Both the position numbers and the translations under genes were made by a program. 64,000 nt of DNA from Sphingomonas sp. J315 (GTDB taxonomy: Bacteria > Pseudomonadota > Alphaproteobacteria > Sphingomonadales > Sphingomonadaceae), in the NCBI RefSeq assembly GCF_024666595.1, contig NZ_CP088296.1, positions 2,904,501 through 2,968,500 of the forward strand. Direction: 5' to 3'. Each line of letters starts with the position of its first letter. Within the stretch, counting starts at the first letter, position 1. Below are positions 53,804 to 61,463 of the stretch, one piece after another. The notes under the pieces were generated by a model that worked only from the letters and a program-made list of their open reading frames with translations, was not told the origin of the DNA and made no database searches.

Positions 53804-54418
53804 TCATGCCGCGCTGGACTGGAGGGCAGCATCGGCATCGCCATGGATGCCGTTTCGCGCGAGCAGCGCGAGCGTATCGGCGTCGATATCGATCCGAAGT
53901 GCGCCGAGCTGCTGACGCCCACAGATTTTGGGATCACCGAGCATCGACGCCCGCCAGCCAAAGCCCAGGATCTGGCGCAGCCAGGGCAGTTCGGCGACCC
54001 CGGTATAGGTCGTGATACCGGTGCCGAGCGCATAGCGGGCGATCTCCCGGACGAGCGTGTCGCGTGCGGCACGCCGGGCCGGCGCGCGAAGGTCGCGTGA
54101 CAGGCAGAAGCGGGTAATCTCGAACACGTCGCTGCCTGACGGGGGCGGGGTATCGCAAAGCTGCGGGAACAGCGTGGTCAGGATGCCGGGATGTTCGGTG
54201 GGCAACAGCCGCGCCGAGGCGAGGTGGCGCCGACGCGCATCGGTGAGGATGAGATAGGTGGCGCGGGCATTGTCGAACTGATCGACCTCGAAGCGGCCGG
54301 CGAGCGCCGGCAGGTCCCAGCCGAGCAGGTCGATGAACACCTGCTTGCGCGCCTCGAACATGGCGCGCAGCACGACGCGCTCCTGCATCCGGTTCTGATT
54401 GGTGATGATGAGCATCAT
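53804..54418 (-). CDS. luxI: LuxI-family N-acyl-homoserine lactone synthase
   Basis: A 204-residue synthase from ATG 54418 with AAGGAG upstream. Conserved residues are present: EARKQVFIDLLGWDLP (Arg, Phe, Trp), FEVDQFDNARATYLIL (Asp/Asp), LASARLLPTE (Arg) and DVFEITRFCLSRDL (Glu, Arg). It makes an acyl-homoserine lactone from S-adenosylmethionine and an acyl carrier. luxR lies 79 bases upstream in the same direction, and phyH follows after 10 bases, so one transcript may carry quorum-sensing and lasso genes. Confidence 0.93.
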   Translation of the reverse strand: MMLIITNQNRMQERVVLRAMFEARKQVFIDLLGWDLPALAGRFEVDQFDNARATYLILTDARRRHLASARLLPTEHPGILTTLFPQLCDTPPPSGSDVFEITRFCLSRDLRAPARRAARDTLVREIARYALGTGITTYTGVAELPWLRQILGFGWRASMLGDPKICGRQQLGALRIDIDADTLALLARNGIHGDADAALQSSAA

Positions 54419-54497
54419 GGGACAGGCTCCTTGGGTGAAGGGAGCAAGCCCAAAAGCAGGTGAGGCCGGAGCGGCCCATTCCAAGAAATGAGGGTTG

Positions 54498-55238
54498 TCA
54501 GCGCACCAGATCTGTGAAGCTCAGCGCGCCGTCATAGAGAGCCCGGACGGTCAGCATCGAGCGGGTCGGCGCGTCATAGCGCGCACGCGCATTGCGCAGA
54601 TGCTCGATCACCGTCGCCTGGCTGACACCGAGGATTTGCGCGATCTCCCAATCGGTCTTGCCGCGCCCGACCCACAGGATGCACTCGATCTGACGGTCGG
54701 TCAGCGTCGGTGGCGACAGGATCGTCCGCTTGACGGCGAGCCGGCGTCCGGTTTCGAACAGCCATTGTCCGGCAATCTGCGCGAGCGCGATACGCTCCTC
54801 TGCAAGACGGTCACCGGCGCGGCATGCAAAGGAGCAGGAGCCCAACACCTCTCCGGGGACATTGCCCGGAACCGTGAAACCTTCGCCGATGCCATGTTGC
54901 ACAGCGTGCGCGAGGACATGATGGTCGCGTTTGGAAAGGTGGATCAGCTCCTCGATCCTCGACCAGCGAAAGCCGAAGGCAGTCGCATGACTGGCCCGGT
55001 GGATCGGGTCGGTCGGACCCAGCCCATTGGAGTTGAACCAGGTCTCCCAGTCCCGCGGGTAGTTATGCAGGCGTACGGCCTGTCGGTCGGCGCTCGGAAA
55101 ATCGACATGATGGGTGAGCGCGAAATAGTGAAAGCCAAGCCGTTCGGTTGTCTCGACCAGCGCATCGGAGAGCGAGGAAAGACTGTCGACCGACTGAAGC
55201 GAATGCAGAATATCCTGCGCGGCGTGAAACGACGGCAT
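54498..55238 (-). CDS. luxR: LuxR-family quorum-sensing regulator
   Basis: A 246-residue regulator with an N-terminal autoinducer-binding domain and a C-terminal LuxR helix-turn-helix. The signal-binding residues include Trp in NYPRDWETWF, Asp-Pro in GPTDPIHRAS and Trp in FRWSRIEEL; the usual tyrosine after WxxW is phenylalanine. The DNA-binding part is LTDRQIECILWVGRGKTDWEIAQILGVSQATVIEHLRNARARY. It heads the leftward block luxR-luxI-phyH-GntR-lasso ABC. It is divergent from the DUF2285 gene. Confidence 0.93.
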   Translation of the reverse strand: MPSFHAAQDILHSLQSVDSLSSLSDALVETTERLGFHYFALTHHVDFPSADRQAVRLHNYPRDWETWFNSNGLGPTDPIHRASHATAFGFRWSRIEELIHLSKRDHHVLAHAVQHGIGEGFTVPGNVPGEVLGSCSFACRAGDRLAEERIALAQIAGQWLFETGRRLAVKRTILSPPTLTDRQIECILWVGRGKTDWEIAQILGVSQATVIEHLRNARARYDAPTRSMLTVRALYDGALSFTDLVR

Positions 55239-55401
55239 GCCCTGACGGCCCGCGACCAGCCGATGGACTCAAGCCAGCGTCTGCCGCCGCCCCTCAAGTC
55301 ACCCTTCCCATGGCTCCCAATACCGGGTCGGACGACACTGGACCGCATGCACAAGGGCGGGGAGCCATCGTGCACAAGGGGCAGCCTACCCAAAGTGATT
55401 G

Positions 55402-55416
55402 ATATTTTGAAAATAT
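55402..55416. promoter_or_regulatory. AT-rich palindrome ATATTTT-G-AAAATAT
   Basis: A 15-base palindrome with a central G, in the 205-base divergent gap between luxR and the DUF2285 gene, 28 bases upstream of the latter's ATG. AT-rich sequence is rare in this window. It may overlap the DUF2285 promoter and serve as its operator. Confidence 0.4.
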
Positions 55417-55443
55417 ATTCTGCCTATTCTCGACCCTCGCGCG

Positions 55444-56352
55444 ATGAGCGCTGCTCCCCGCGCGCCGGACGGTGCCGATGCGAGGGTTGCGGCCGTGACG
55501 AAAGCAAGCGACGATCAAGATAGGAATGGGGCCCGGATCGACCCGGCTTGCTCGGGGCGCACCGGTTGTGAGGAGCAGGTCGACCCGACCGAATCCTGCA
55601 TCGACATCGATTGGCGCGATCGCACAGCCTATGCCTATCTCGATGGTGCCGATCGCAGGATGTTCGGATGGGAGTGGCTGCGCCGCAGTCGCCCCTATCG
55701 CGAAAGCTGGCGGCGGCACCATCGCCGCCCGAGCGATCGCCCGGCAATTCACGCCGCGCGGAATTTTGCGCTTGTTGCGCTTGTTGACCCCCGATTCGAT
55801 GCGCGCGACGCGCGCCCGGTCTGGATGACCGGACAGGACACCAGATGTCTGAACGCGGCCGCCCGCTCTCCCCAGCGGGACGATGATCTGTTCGATATCT
55901 CCAAACTCTCAAACTGTGCCAGCGTGACCGTCGATCAGGACGGAGACGAACATTGGAGCTTCAGCGACGGTCGCTGGCTGCTGAGGCTCGATATCGTCGA
56001 CGGGACGTTGCTGGGTGGCCCGGCCGATCTGAGCTTCAGGATCGATGGCCTGGCGCGCCTCAATCCGCAGATCGATCCGCTGCAGACGCTCGCCCACCTG
56101 GTCGCGGAGCGGATGCGTGCCCCGCCAGACGTGCCGCACGTGCGTACCGAGCGCTGGATCAGCGAGCTGCGTACCGCCGACGCGCTCGATCAGGGCGCCA
56201 CGCATCGCATGATTGGCGAAGCGCTGTTTGGCGCGGAGCATGCAATCGACTGGCGGCGCGACAGCGATGCATATCGGCTTCGCGTCCAGCGGCTGACCCG
56301 GGTTGCCCGAGCGAGACGGGCGAACTGGACGGCACCCGAGTGGCTGGACTAG
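55444..56352 (+). CDS. DUF2285-type mobile-element protein
   Basis: A 302-residue protein of the DUF2285 group. The N-terminal part DIDWRDRTAYAYLDGADRRMFGWEWLRRSRPYRESW is the conserved W-rich regulator-like domain, and the C-terminal DQGATHRMIGEALFGAEHAIDWRRDSDAYRLRVQRLTRVARA contains the DUF2285 HTH-like motif. Such genes are regular members of Tn4371-like and related integrative elements. Its presence right of the lasso cluster shows the element's genes continue on both sides of the cargo. Confidence 0.85.
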   Translation: MSAAPRAPDGADARVAAVTKASDDQDRNGARIDPACSGRTGCEEQVDPTESCIDIDWRDRTAYAYLDGADRRMFGWEWLRRSRPYRESWRRHHRRPSDRPAIHAARNFALVALVDPRFDARDARPVWMTGQDTRCLNAAARSPQRDDDLFDISKLSNCASVTVDQDGDEHWSFSDGRWLLRLDIVDGTLLGGPADLSFRIDGLARLNPQIDPLQTLAHLVAERMRAPPDVPHVRTERWISELRTADALDQGATHRMIGEALFGAEHAIDWRRDSDAYRLRVQRLTRVARARRANWTAPEWLD

Positions 56353-56377
56353 CTGCGCCGCAGGCGCGGACTACGGG

Positions 56378-56680
56378 TCAATGGCGGCCGGCTGTAACGG
56401 GCGCGATCCGTGCATGCTTTGCTTCGGCGAGAAACATTCCGAGGACCGCCAGCACATCGTCAAGAATAGCGTCCTCGGCGGCCGGCGCCTGAACGATCTC
56501 GTCCGCCATGATGTCCGCGACGAGCTTCATGAGTCCGCCAATGGTTGCGAAGCTGCGGATAAACTCGTCCTGCATCGAGCCGCTGCCTGCAGCGCGGATG
56601 TGCGATGTGGCGTTTCGCGCTGCGCAGTACGCCTCCTGCAGCAGAAACTCATGCAGGCGAGCGGCTTCAGCCTTATGCAT
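56378..56680 (-). CDS. Small hypothetical helical protein (100 aa)
   Basis: A 100-residue all-helical protein: EAARLHEFLLQEAYCAARNATSHI, DEFIRSFATIGGLMKLVADIMADEI and AILDDVLAVLGMFLAEAKHARI. No domain is recognised. A perfect 16-base palindrome begins four bases upstream of the ATG, so it is probably under tight control, perhaps by the MarR-like regulator encoded next door in the same direction. Confidence 0.6.
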   Translation of the reverse strand: MHKAEAARLHEFLLQEAYCAARNATSHIRAAGSGSMQDEFIRSFATIGGLMKLVADIMADEIVQAPAAEDAILDDVLAVLGMFLAEAKHARIAPVTAGRH

Positions 56681-56683
56681 GGA

Positions 56684-56699
56684 AATTGTCTAGACAATT
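56684..56699. promoter_or_regulatory. 16-base palindrome AATTGTCTAGACAATT
   Basis: A perfect palindrome immediately upstream of the 100-residue protein's ATG. Its form (ATTGTCTAGACAAT) resembles operators of MarR-family regulators, and a MarR-like gene ends 84 bases away. Binding here would block translation-proximal transcription of the small gene. Confidence 0.55.
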
Positions 56700-56782
56700 G
56701 AGGCGGTGGGGCGCCAATCTGGCGGCGGTGCTGGAACTCTGCGTGTAAGGTGGGGCGCTGTCCTGGCTTGTTATACCCCGCG

Positions 56783-57301
56783 TCATTCGCCGACGCTCGC
56801 GTCGGCGACATCGATCGACGGATAGCCGACGCGTCCAAGCAGCACCTCGCTGATATAGCAATGGATTGCCTGATGCGCTTCCGGAGCGAGGCGCAGATAG
56901 GTGCGCCGCCGATCACCGGGGTCGCGTTCGCGGTAGATGAGCTCACGGGCCTCGAGGACGGATACCCAGCGGAGCGCGGTCGTTGGCGGCACATCGGCCG
57001 CAATGCACGCGCTCGAAATCGAGACGTTGAGCTGCTCGTTCCAGGCGATGAACAGGTCGAGCAGTATGTCCCAGCCTGCCTCGCCGAACATGCTCTCAAT
57101 GCCTTCGAAATAGCGACCGCGCTGCCGACGACGCCAATAGAGTTGCTTGGCCGCGTGGGTAACCTCGTCATCACGGGTCATCGGCTTTGACGACCCCGTG
57201 CGAGCAGCACGCCGAAGCGTGCTGACCAGCTCCTCCAGCCGGTCGGCGGCCTCGGCATCGCGTTTACGCGCTTCGGGGCTTCGGGTGAGCTGCATGTTCA
57301 T
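56783..57301 (-). CDS. MarR-like winged-helix protein
   Basis: A 172-residue protein from ATG 57301. A helical N-terminus (EARKRDAEAADRLEELVSTLRRAAR) precedes a winged helix: FGEAGWDILLDLFIAWNEQLNVSISSACIAADVPPTTALRWVSVLEARELIYRERDPGDRRRTYLRLA. That is the MarR recognition helix and wing. Its start overlaps the stop of radC by four bases. The probable operator is the palindrome at 56684. Confidence 0.8.
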   Translation of the reverse strand: MNMQLTRSPEARKRDAEAADRLEELVSTLRRAARTGSSKPMTRDDEVTHAAKQLYWRRRQRGRYFEGIESMFGEAGWDILLDLFIAWNEQLNVSISSACIAADVPPTTALRWVSVLEARELIYRERDPGDRRRTYLRLAPEAHQAIHCYISEVLLGRVGYPSIDVADASVGE

Positions 57302-57960
57302 GTGAAATCCCCCCGGGCACGCAGGCTGATGCAATGCGCCCCTGCAATGATGAGATGGTCGTGGAGCGTGATGTCGAGATGGCGCGCCGCTTCGGCGACG
57401 CGGCGGGTGAACTGGATGTCCCGCTCGCTGGGGATGGCGTTCCCGCCGGGATGGTTGTGCACAAGGATGATCGCAACCGCGTCCAGTTCGAGCGCGCGGT
57501 TCAGCACCGCACGCGGCCGCACTGAGATGCCGTTGGCCTCGCCATGGGTGATCGGCTCATCGGCGATCAGCCGGTTGCCGCTGTCGAGCAAGAGAATCCG
57601 AAGATGTTCTGTGGTGCAGTCCCCAAGCGTTGCGACCAGATATTGGCGGAGCGAGTCGCCGCTGGCGCAAACAGGCGCATCGATAATGCGATCGCGCAGG
57701 CTGTGCGCGAGCAGCGCACGATGCGCATCGAGGAGAGAGACGACCTCCTCGCAGGTCTCACGCGCGATCCTGCTCGACGATGCGCACATGACGCCGCCCA
57801 AGGACGCGAAGCGCGCGACGAGGCGAGCGGCATAGGGACCCGCGGTTCCGCCTAGCGGCGCAAGGAGCTTCTCCAGGAGGCGGGTATCACGTTCCGCGCG
57901 TGCGGCAGGCGATGCCGGCGTGTGGCGATAATCAGCAGAATCAGCATGCCATATGACCAC
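57298..57960 (-). CDS. RadC/JAB-domain protein
   Basis: A RadC-family protein with an N-terminal helix-hairpin-like part (LLEKLLAPLGGTAGPYAARLVARFASLGGVM) and a C-terminal JAMM metalloprotease-like fold: VAIILVHNHPGGNAIPSERDIQFTRRVAEAARHLDITLHDHLII, with HNHP-x8-SxxD. It is shorter than chromosomal RadC, as is usual for copies on mobile elements. The start is uncertain: GTG 57960 is chosen to limit overlap with the upstream membrane-protein gene, which still overlaps by about 109 bases; the open frame extends to 58059. Confidence 0.82.
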   Translation of the reverse strand: MVIWHADSADYRHTPASPAARAERDTRLLEKLLAPLGGTAGPYAARLVARFASLGGVMCASSSRIARETCEEVVSLLDAHRALLAHSLRDRIIDAPVCASGDSLRQYLVATLGDCTTEHLRILLLDSGNRLIADEPITHGEANGISVRPRAVLNRALELDAVAIILVHNHPGGNAIPSERDIQFTRRVAEAARHLDITLHDHLIIAGAHCISLRARGDFT

Positions 57961-58418
57961 ATCACTGCCATCGCGACATAGACTACCGGGTGGATCCCCA
58001 CATTCAGCGCCTTGGCGGCATGTGCGCCGAGCGAGAGCAGCTGGAAAGCCGAGAGACATGCCGTCCAGACCCTAGCCGCGCGAAGCGTGACAATGACGAA
58101 GGCAACGAACGTCGCGCCGTCGACGATGAAGTGGGTCGGGTCGACCTGCGCCACCCGATGCTCGAAAAGCAGGTGGAGCAGCGGATCGATCAGGAGTCCC
58201 AGAAGGATGATCACCCCGATCTGGCACTCGGGCGTGTCGCCGCAGCGAACAGCAAAGCTGCAGGCGAAGGCCGCGAGACCCAGATAGAAGGCGCTGCGCG
58301 CGATCCCTGCCCAGACCTCGAGCGGGCCGTAGCTTGCGAACGCCCAGCTCAGCGTCACCGAATAATAGATCGCGGCTGCAATCGTCGTCACGGCGGCGAT
58401 GAGAAGGGCGAAGCGCAT
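57852..58418 (-). CDS. Hypothetical multi-pass membrane protein
   Basis: A 188-residue protein with about five or six hydrophobic helices: FALLIAAVTTIAAAIYYSVTL, IARSAFYLGLAAFACSFAV, CQIGVIILLGLLIDPLLHLLF, FVAFVIVTLRAARVWTACL and VVYVAMAVMWSYGMLILLII. I do not recognise a family. It lies between radC and a 119-residue helical protein in a leftward run of accessory genes. Overlap with radC suggests coupled expression. Confidence 0.6.
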   Translation of the reverse strand: MRFALLIAAVTTIAAAIYYSVTLSWAFASYGPLEVWAGIARSAFYLGLAAFACSFAVRCGDTPECQIGVIILLGLLIDPLLHLLFEHRVAQVDPTHFIVDGATFVAFVIVTLRAARVWTACLSAFQLLSLGAHAAKALNVGIHPVVYVAMAVMWSYGMLILLIIATRRHRLPHARNVIPASWRSSLRR

Positions 58419-58451
58419 GCATGATCGAAGAACCTGTTTGGGGGCTTGCCG

Positions 58452-58811
58452 TCAACCGTTGACGACGCTGAGCTGCGGTCGATCCGCATCCGCAATGGTC
58501 GCCGCGCGGTTCTGGACATTCTCGCGGGTGAGGGGGTGGGTGTCGCCATTTGCGAGGGTGCGATACTGCTCCTCGAACCGGCCATGCGCGCGCAGCACCA
58601 TGCTGCCCGAGCGGATCGTATGCGAAAGCGCCTGCTGGAGTATCAGCACGGTCGGCTGTGCTTCAGCAGGCAACATCCCGATGGCGCGGCGCTTGGCCAC
58701 CGTCCCGGCAATCAATGTGGCGACTGCAGCGGTTGCGTCCTCGATCGCCTCTTCGGCCGCGAGGATCATCGGCGAGAGTTCTGCGGCTACATCGTGAATC
58801 TGTTCGGACAT
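58452..58811 (-). CDS. Hypothetical helical protein (119 aa)
   Basis: A soluble helical protein starting MSEQIHDVAAELSPMILAAEEAIEDATAAVATLIAGTVAKRRAIG, with EAQPTVLILQQALSHTIRSGSMVLRAHGRFEEQYRTLA in its second half. ATG 58811 is preferred over 58829 because GGAGGAG lies about six bases before it. The function is unknown; gene order (HTH-TM protein, this, membrane protein, RadC, MarR-like) suggests one operon. Confidence 0.6.
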   Translation of the reverse strand: MSEQIHDVAAELSPMILAAEEAIEDATAAVATLIAGTVAKRRAIGMLPAEAQPTVLILQQALSHTIRSGSMVLRAHGRFEEQYRTLANGDTHPLTRENVQNRAATIADADRPQLSVVNG

Positions 58812-58847
58812 GCAGCATCTCCTCCGCAACGCGGAAGAGCGCTGCGG

Positions 58848-59408
58848 CTAGGGGTTGGTCGATCGGTAGGAAGGCAGGTGCTTGTCGGCCCAGGCGCTGG
58901 CGCGTTCTCCGACCACCAGCAACGTCACGAGGACGCACAGCGTGACAAATGCGATGACCGGGATCAGCCAGAGCATCGTGGCGGGCTTCAGCGCATGTCT
59001 GGTCTCCATTGCCGAAGGGCGAAGCGGATCGGACAGCAACTCGAATGGTGCGACATAGGAAGCCTGAGCCTCCGCGACGCCGTCCTCGATCATGTGATCC
59101 TGGCGATCCGGTGGCCCGATGTCTGCTGGCAGATAGCTGAGGGCTGCAAGCGGCTGCGCTTCATATACGAACCGTTCGTATGGGCCCGGCACGTGGCTCA
59201 TCACCCAGCGTGCCGCCTCGTTGCGGCTAGGGAGGTCCAAGCGCTGCATCGCCCGCTCGATCTGCGCATCGATCGCGTAGCTGGTCACGCCCTGCAGGCG
59301 CGCGATCTCTTTCGAGCTGAGATTACATTGGACGAGACGCAGGGTCGCAACCTGCTTGGAAGACAGGAGGGGTTTCTTGCCGGGCGAAGGTGACGAGCCG
59401 CTGGACAT
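58848..59408 (-). CDS. LuxR-type helix-turn-helix protein with C-terminal membrane anchor
   Basis: A 186-residue protein: residues 15-72 form a LuxR/GerE-type helix-turn-helix (LSSKQVATLRLVQCNLSSKEIARLQGVTSYAIDAQIERAMQRLDLPSRNEAARW), residues 75-135 form a linker, and residues 142-170 form a single transmembrane helix (ATMLWLIPVIAFVTLCVLVTLLVV). It has no receiver or sensor domain. A DNA-binding domain tethered to the membrane from its C-terminal side is unusual. First gene of the leftward accessory run ending at MarR-like. Confidence 0.8.
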   Translation of the reverse strand: MSSGSSPSPGKKPLLSSKQVATLRLVQCNLSSKEIARLQGVTSYAIDAQIERAMQRLDLPSRNEAARWVMSHVPGPYERFVYEAQPLAALSYLPADIGPPDRQDHMIEDGVAEAQASYVAPFELLSDPLRPSAMETRHALKPATMLWLIPVIAFVTLCVLVTLLVVGERASAWADKHLPSYRSTNP

Positions 59409-60124
59409 GATCGCGCATAGTTAACGCGCCGTTCCAATCCTGCCAGATTCGATTTCAACTGCCAGATATAGCTTCCGCGCGTGCCTTGCTGAGCAAAGTG
59501 GAGGCAGAAGTGGGCCCAGCCCTCGTGAAGATGCGGGCCGCAGTATGACCTATATTTGCGATCGGATCGCTCACGCAGCATTGCGATGAGCGACCTGATC
59601 CCGGGGGCGGCACCCCGTACGCGGGTAACTGGGTGGCGCACAATCAATCGCGAATCAGCGGTGCGCGCTGGAGCGGAGCAGCATAGTTTCGGTGGCCCCG
59701 GATGTGAGTCCGGGCCAAGAACTCACATTGTGTCTTTTTGGAGTGACATTTTTGCCACGGGCATGTCTGGGGCCATTGAAATATTATTGCTAAACATTTC
59801 CGTTTATAATCAGATACTTGATAGCATTCTTCGGTAACGGCCAGGGGCACCAGAGCTTCATTTCACGACATCCTGTAAAGTCTAAAAACCGCAGAAATCT
59901 AACAGGCGGGTGTGACCTGCGCCTGGCGAGTGCCCCCGGGGTTGGAGTGGCCGTCAGAGTCCCTGTCGAAAGCCGATCAGGTGGCGGTCAAGACTGCGGG
60001 GCTGCCTTCGCAGTCGGAAGGCTCTCGCCCGATCCTTTCCCACGAATGCGGAGGAGGGCTAAGTGAGAACGATCCTGTATCGCACGCGCTGCCGTTACAC
60101 GATCGTATAACAAGTGGGGATCCG
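59409..60124. other. AT-richer gap with gene debris
   Basis: About 700 bases without an intact gene. The AT-rich part (about 59740-59900) differs in base composition from all neighbours. From about 59906 there is a short segment resembling the end of a histidine kinase. The region is a plausible right boundary of the accessory DNA and contains the Rieske gene promoter. Confidence 0.45.
59906..60066 (+). pseudogene. Possible histidine-kinase C-terminal fragment
   Basis: The open frame reads GGCDLRLASAPGVGVAVRVPVE, which resembles the last strand-helix region of sensor-kinase ATPase domains (GGDLRLESAPGxGTxVxVxLP), then ends after a non-conserved tail. No kinase sequence precedes it. It is probably a leftover of a gene interrupted or deleted at the edge of the accessory region. 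Confidence 0.35.
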
Positions 60125-61309
60125 ATGATGGCGCATCGCTTTGCAGACGTTTCCGGCGCTGACCCTGACGATAATCTGAGCCTGCCCGGCTGGCTTTACA
60201 CCGACCCCGAATATTTCGAGGTCGAGGTCGATCGTGTTCTTCGCCCGTCATGGCAGATCGTCTGCCATGTAAGCGACATCGCGAATGCCGGCGATTACCA
60301 CACGCTCGACTATCTCGGCGAGAGCGTGATCGCGATCCGTGGCCAGGATGGGGTCGTGCGTGCCTTTGCCAATGTCTGTCGCCACCGCGCGATGCGGCTG
60401 GTCGACGGACCGAGCGGCTGCACGAAGAAGCTGGTCTGCCCCTATCACGCATGGTCCTATGAGGTTGACGGGCGACTGACAGGCGTGCCGATGCGGGGGG
60501 ATTATTCGACGCTGGTCCTCGAAGACAATGGTCTGGCCCCCGTCGAGGTTGAGATCTGGCAGGGGTTTGTGTTCGTTCGACTCACGGATCGCGGTGGGCC
60601 TTCAGTTGCTGAAATGATGTCGCCCTATGACACCGAAATCGCGCCCTACCGGTTCGAGGATATGCGGACGATCAGTCCGGAGCGACTGCGGGACCGTGAC
60701 GTGAACTGGAAGAATGTCGGCGACAATTATTCCGACGGGCTGCACATTCCGGTCGCGCATGTTGGCCTCACCCGCCTGTTCGGCAAGAGCTACGCGATCG
60801 AGGCGCAGCCTTGGGTCGACAAGATGTCCGGCTATCTGGCCGACAGCCCGCGGTCGAATTTTTGGGAGGCGATGTACCAGAAGCACCTGCCGCGCGTGGA
60901 CCATCTGCCCGACACCCATCAGCGGTTGTGGCTTTACTACAAGTTATGGCCAAACCAGGCGTTCGACGTTTATCCCGACCAGATCGACTTCATGCAGTGG
61001 CTGCCGACCGGACCGACCAGTTGCGTGCTGCGCGAAATGGCGTTCGCACTGCCGGGTGCGGATCGCACGATGAAGCTGGTTCGCTACGCCAACTGGCGGA
61101 TCAACCGTGTGGTGAATGCCGAGGATACGTGGCTGATCACCAATGTGCAGCGCGGAATGGCGTCACGCAGCTACACGGTCGGGCCGATCGGCGACAGCGA
61201 AGTTTGTCTGCGCAGTTTCGCGCGGAAGATTCGCGGGCTGATCCCGGAGGCCAGGCTGCATCGCGCGCCGGCACCGGGATGGTCGCGGCGGCCACCCAAC
61301 ATCGAATGA
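60125..61309 (+). CDS. Rieske [2Fe-2S] ring-hydroxylating oxygenase alpha subunit
   Basis: A 394-residue oxygenase from ATG 60125. The Rieske domain has CRHRAMRLVDG and CPYHAWSYEVDGRL (C-x-H and C-x2-H ligands). The catalytic domain has WKNVGDNYSDGLHIPVAHVGL, holding the two-histidine iron site and the bridging Asp, and the third ligand would lie later near QIDFMQW. It hydroxylates or demethylates a small organic substrate with a separate reductase, not encoded nearby. A truncated FAD-enzyme start follows directly. Confidence 0.92.
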   Translation: MMAHRFADVSGADPDDNLSLPGWLYTDPEYFEVEVDRVLRPSWQIVCHVSDIANAGDYHTLDYLGESVIAIRGQDGVVRAFANVCRHRAMRLVDGPSGCTKKLVCPYHAWSYEVDGRLTGVPMRGDYSTLVLEDNGLAPVEVEIWQGFVFVRLTDRGGPSVAEMMSPYDTEIAPYRFEDMRTISPERLRDRDVNWKNVGDNYSDGLHIPVAHVGLTRLFGKSYAIEAQPWVDKMSGYLADSPRSNFWEAMYQKHLPRVDHLPDTHQRLWLYYKLWPNQAFDVYPDQIDFMQWLPTGPTSCVLREMAFALPGADRTMKLVRYANWRINRVVNAEDTWLITNVQRGMASRSYTVGPIGDSEVCLRSFARKIRGLIPEARLHRAPAPGWSRRPPNIE

Positions 61310-61327
61310 TTGGAGGCGCGGGGAAGC

Positions 61328-61384
61328 ATGACGCAGAAATACGACGCACTCATCATCGGCGGGCGGGGAAGATCGCCACATTAG
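61328..61384 (+). pseudogene. Truncated FAD-dependent oxidoreductase start
   Basis: ATG 61328 begins MTQKYDALIIGG, a typical Rossmann-fold start of a phytoene-dehydrogenase-like or FAD-dependent oxidoreductase, then becomes unrelated (RGRSPH) and stops. The glycine-rich motif is cut after its first glycines. A deletion or insertion has removed the rest. It was probably the operon partner of the Rieske gene. Confidence 0.55.
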
Positions 61385-61463
61385 ATGACGTGGTAATATT
61401 GACGGCTGGTGGCGCGGACGATGTGGATTGCGGGGTGGCCAAAGCCACCGTGCCATCTCAGCG

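Larger units (their letters stand above)
30644..59408. mobile_element. Putative integrative mobilisable element carrying the lasso cluster
   Basis: The stretch groups genes typical of Tn4371-like conjugative elements (tyrosine recombinase, DUF3363 relaxase, lytic transglycosylase, TraF, AlpA-like HTH, DUF736, ParB-like, DUF2958, ArdC-like, DUF2285, RadC) around a non-mobility cargo at 43391-55238. No VirD4, trb/VirB, ParA or attachment-site repeats are visible, so the limits are approximate and the element may be defective, mobilised in trans, or partly outside the window. Confidence 0.5.
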
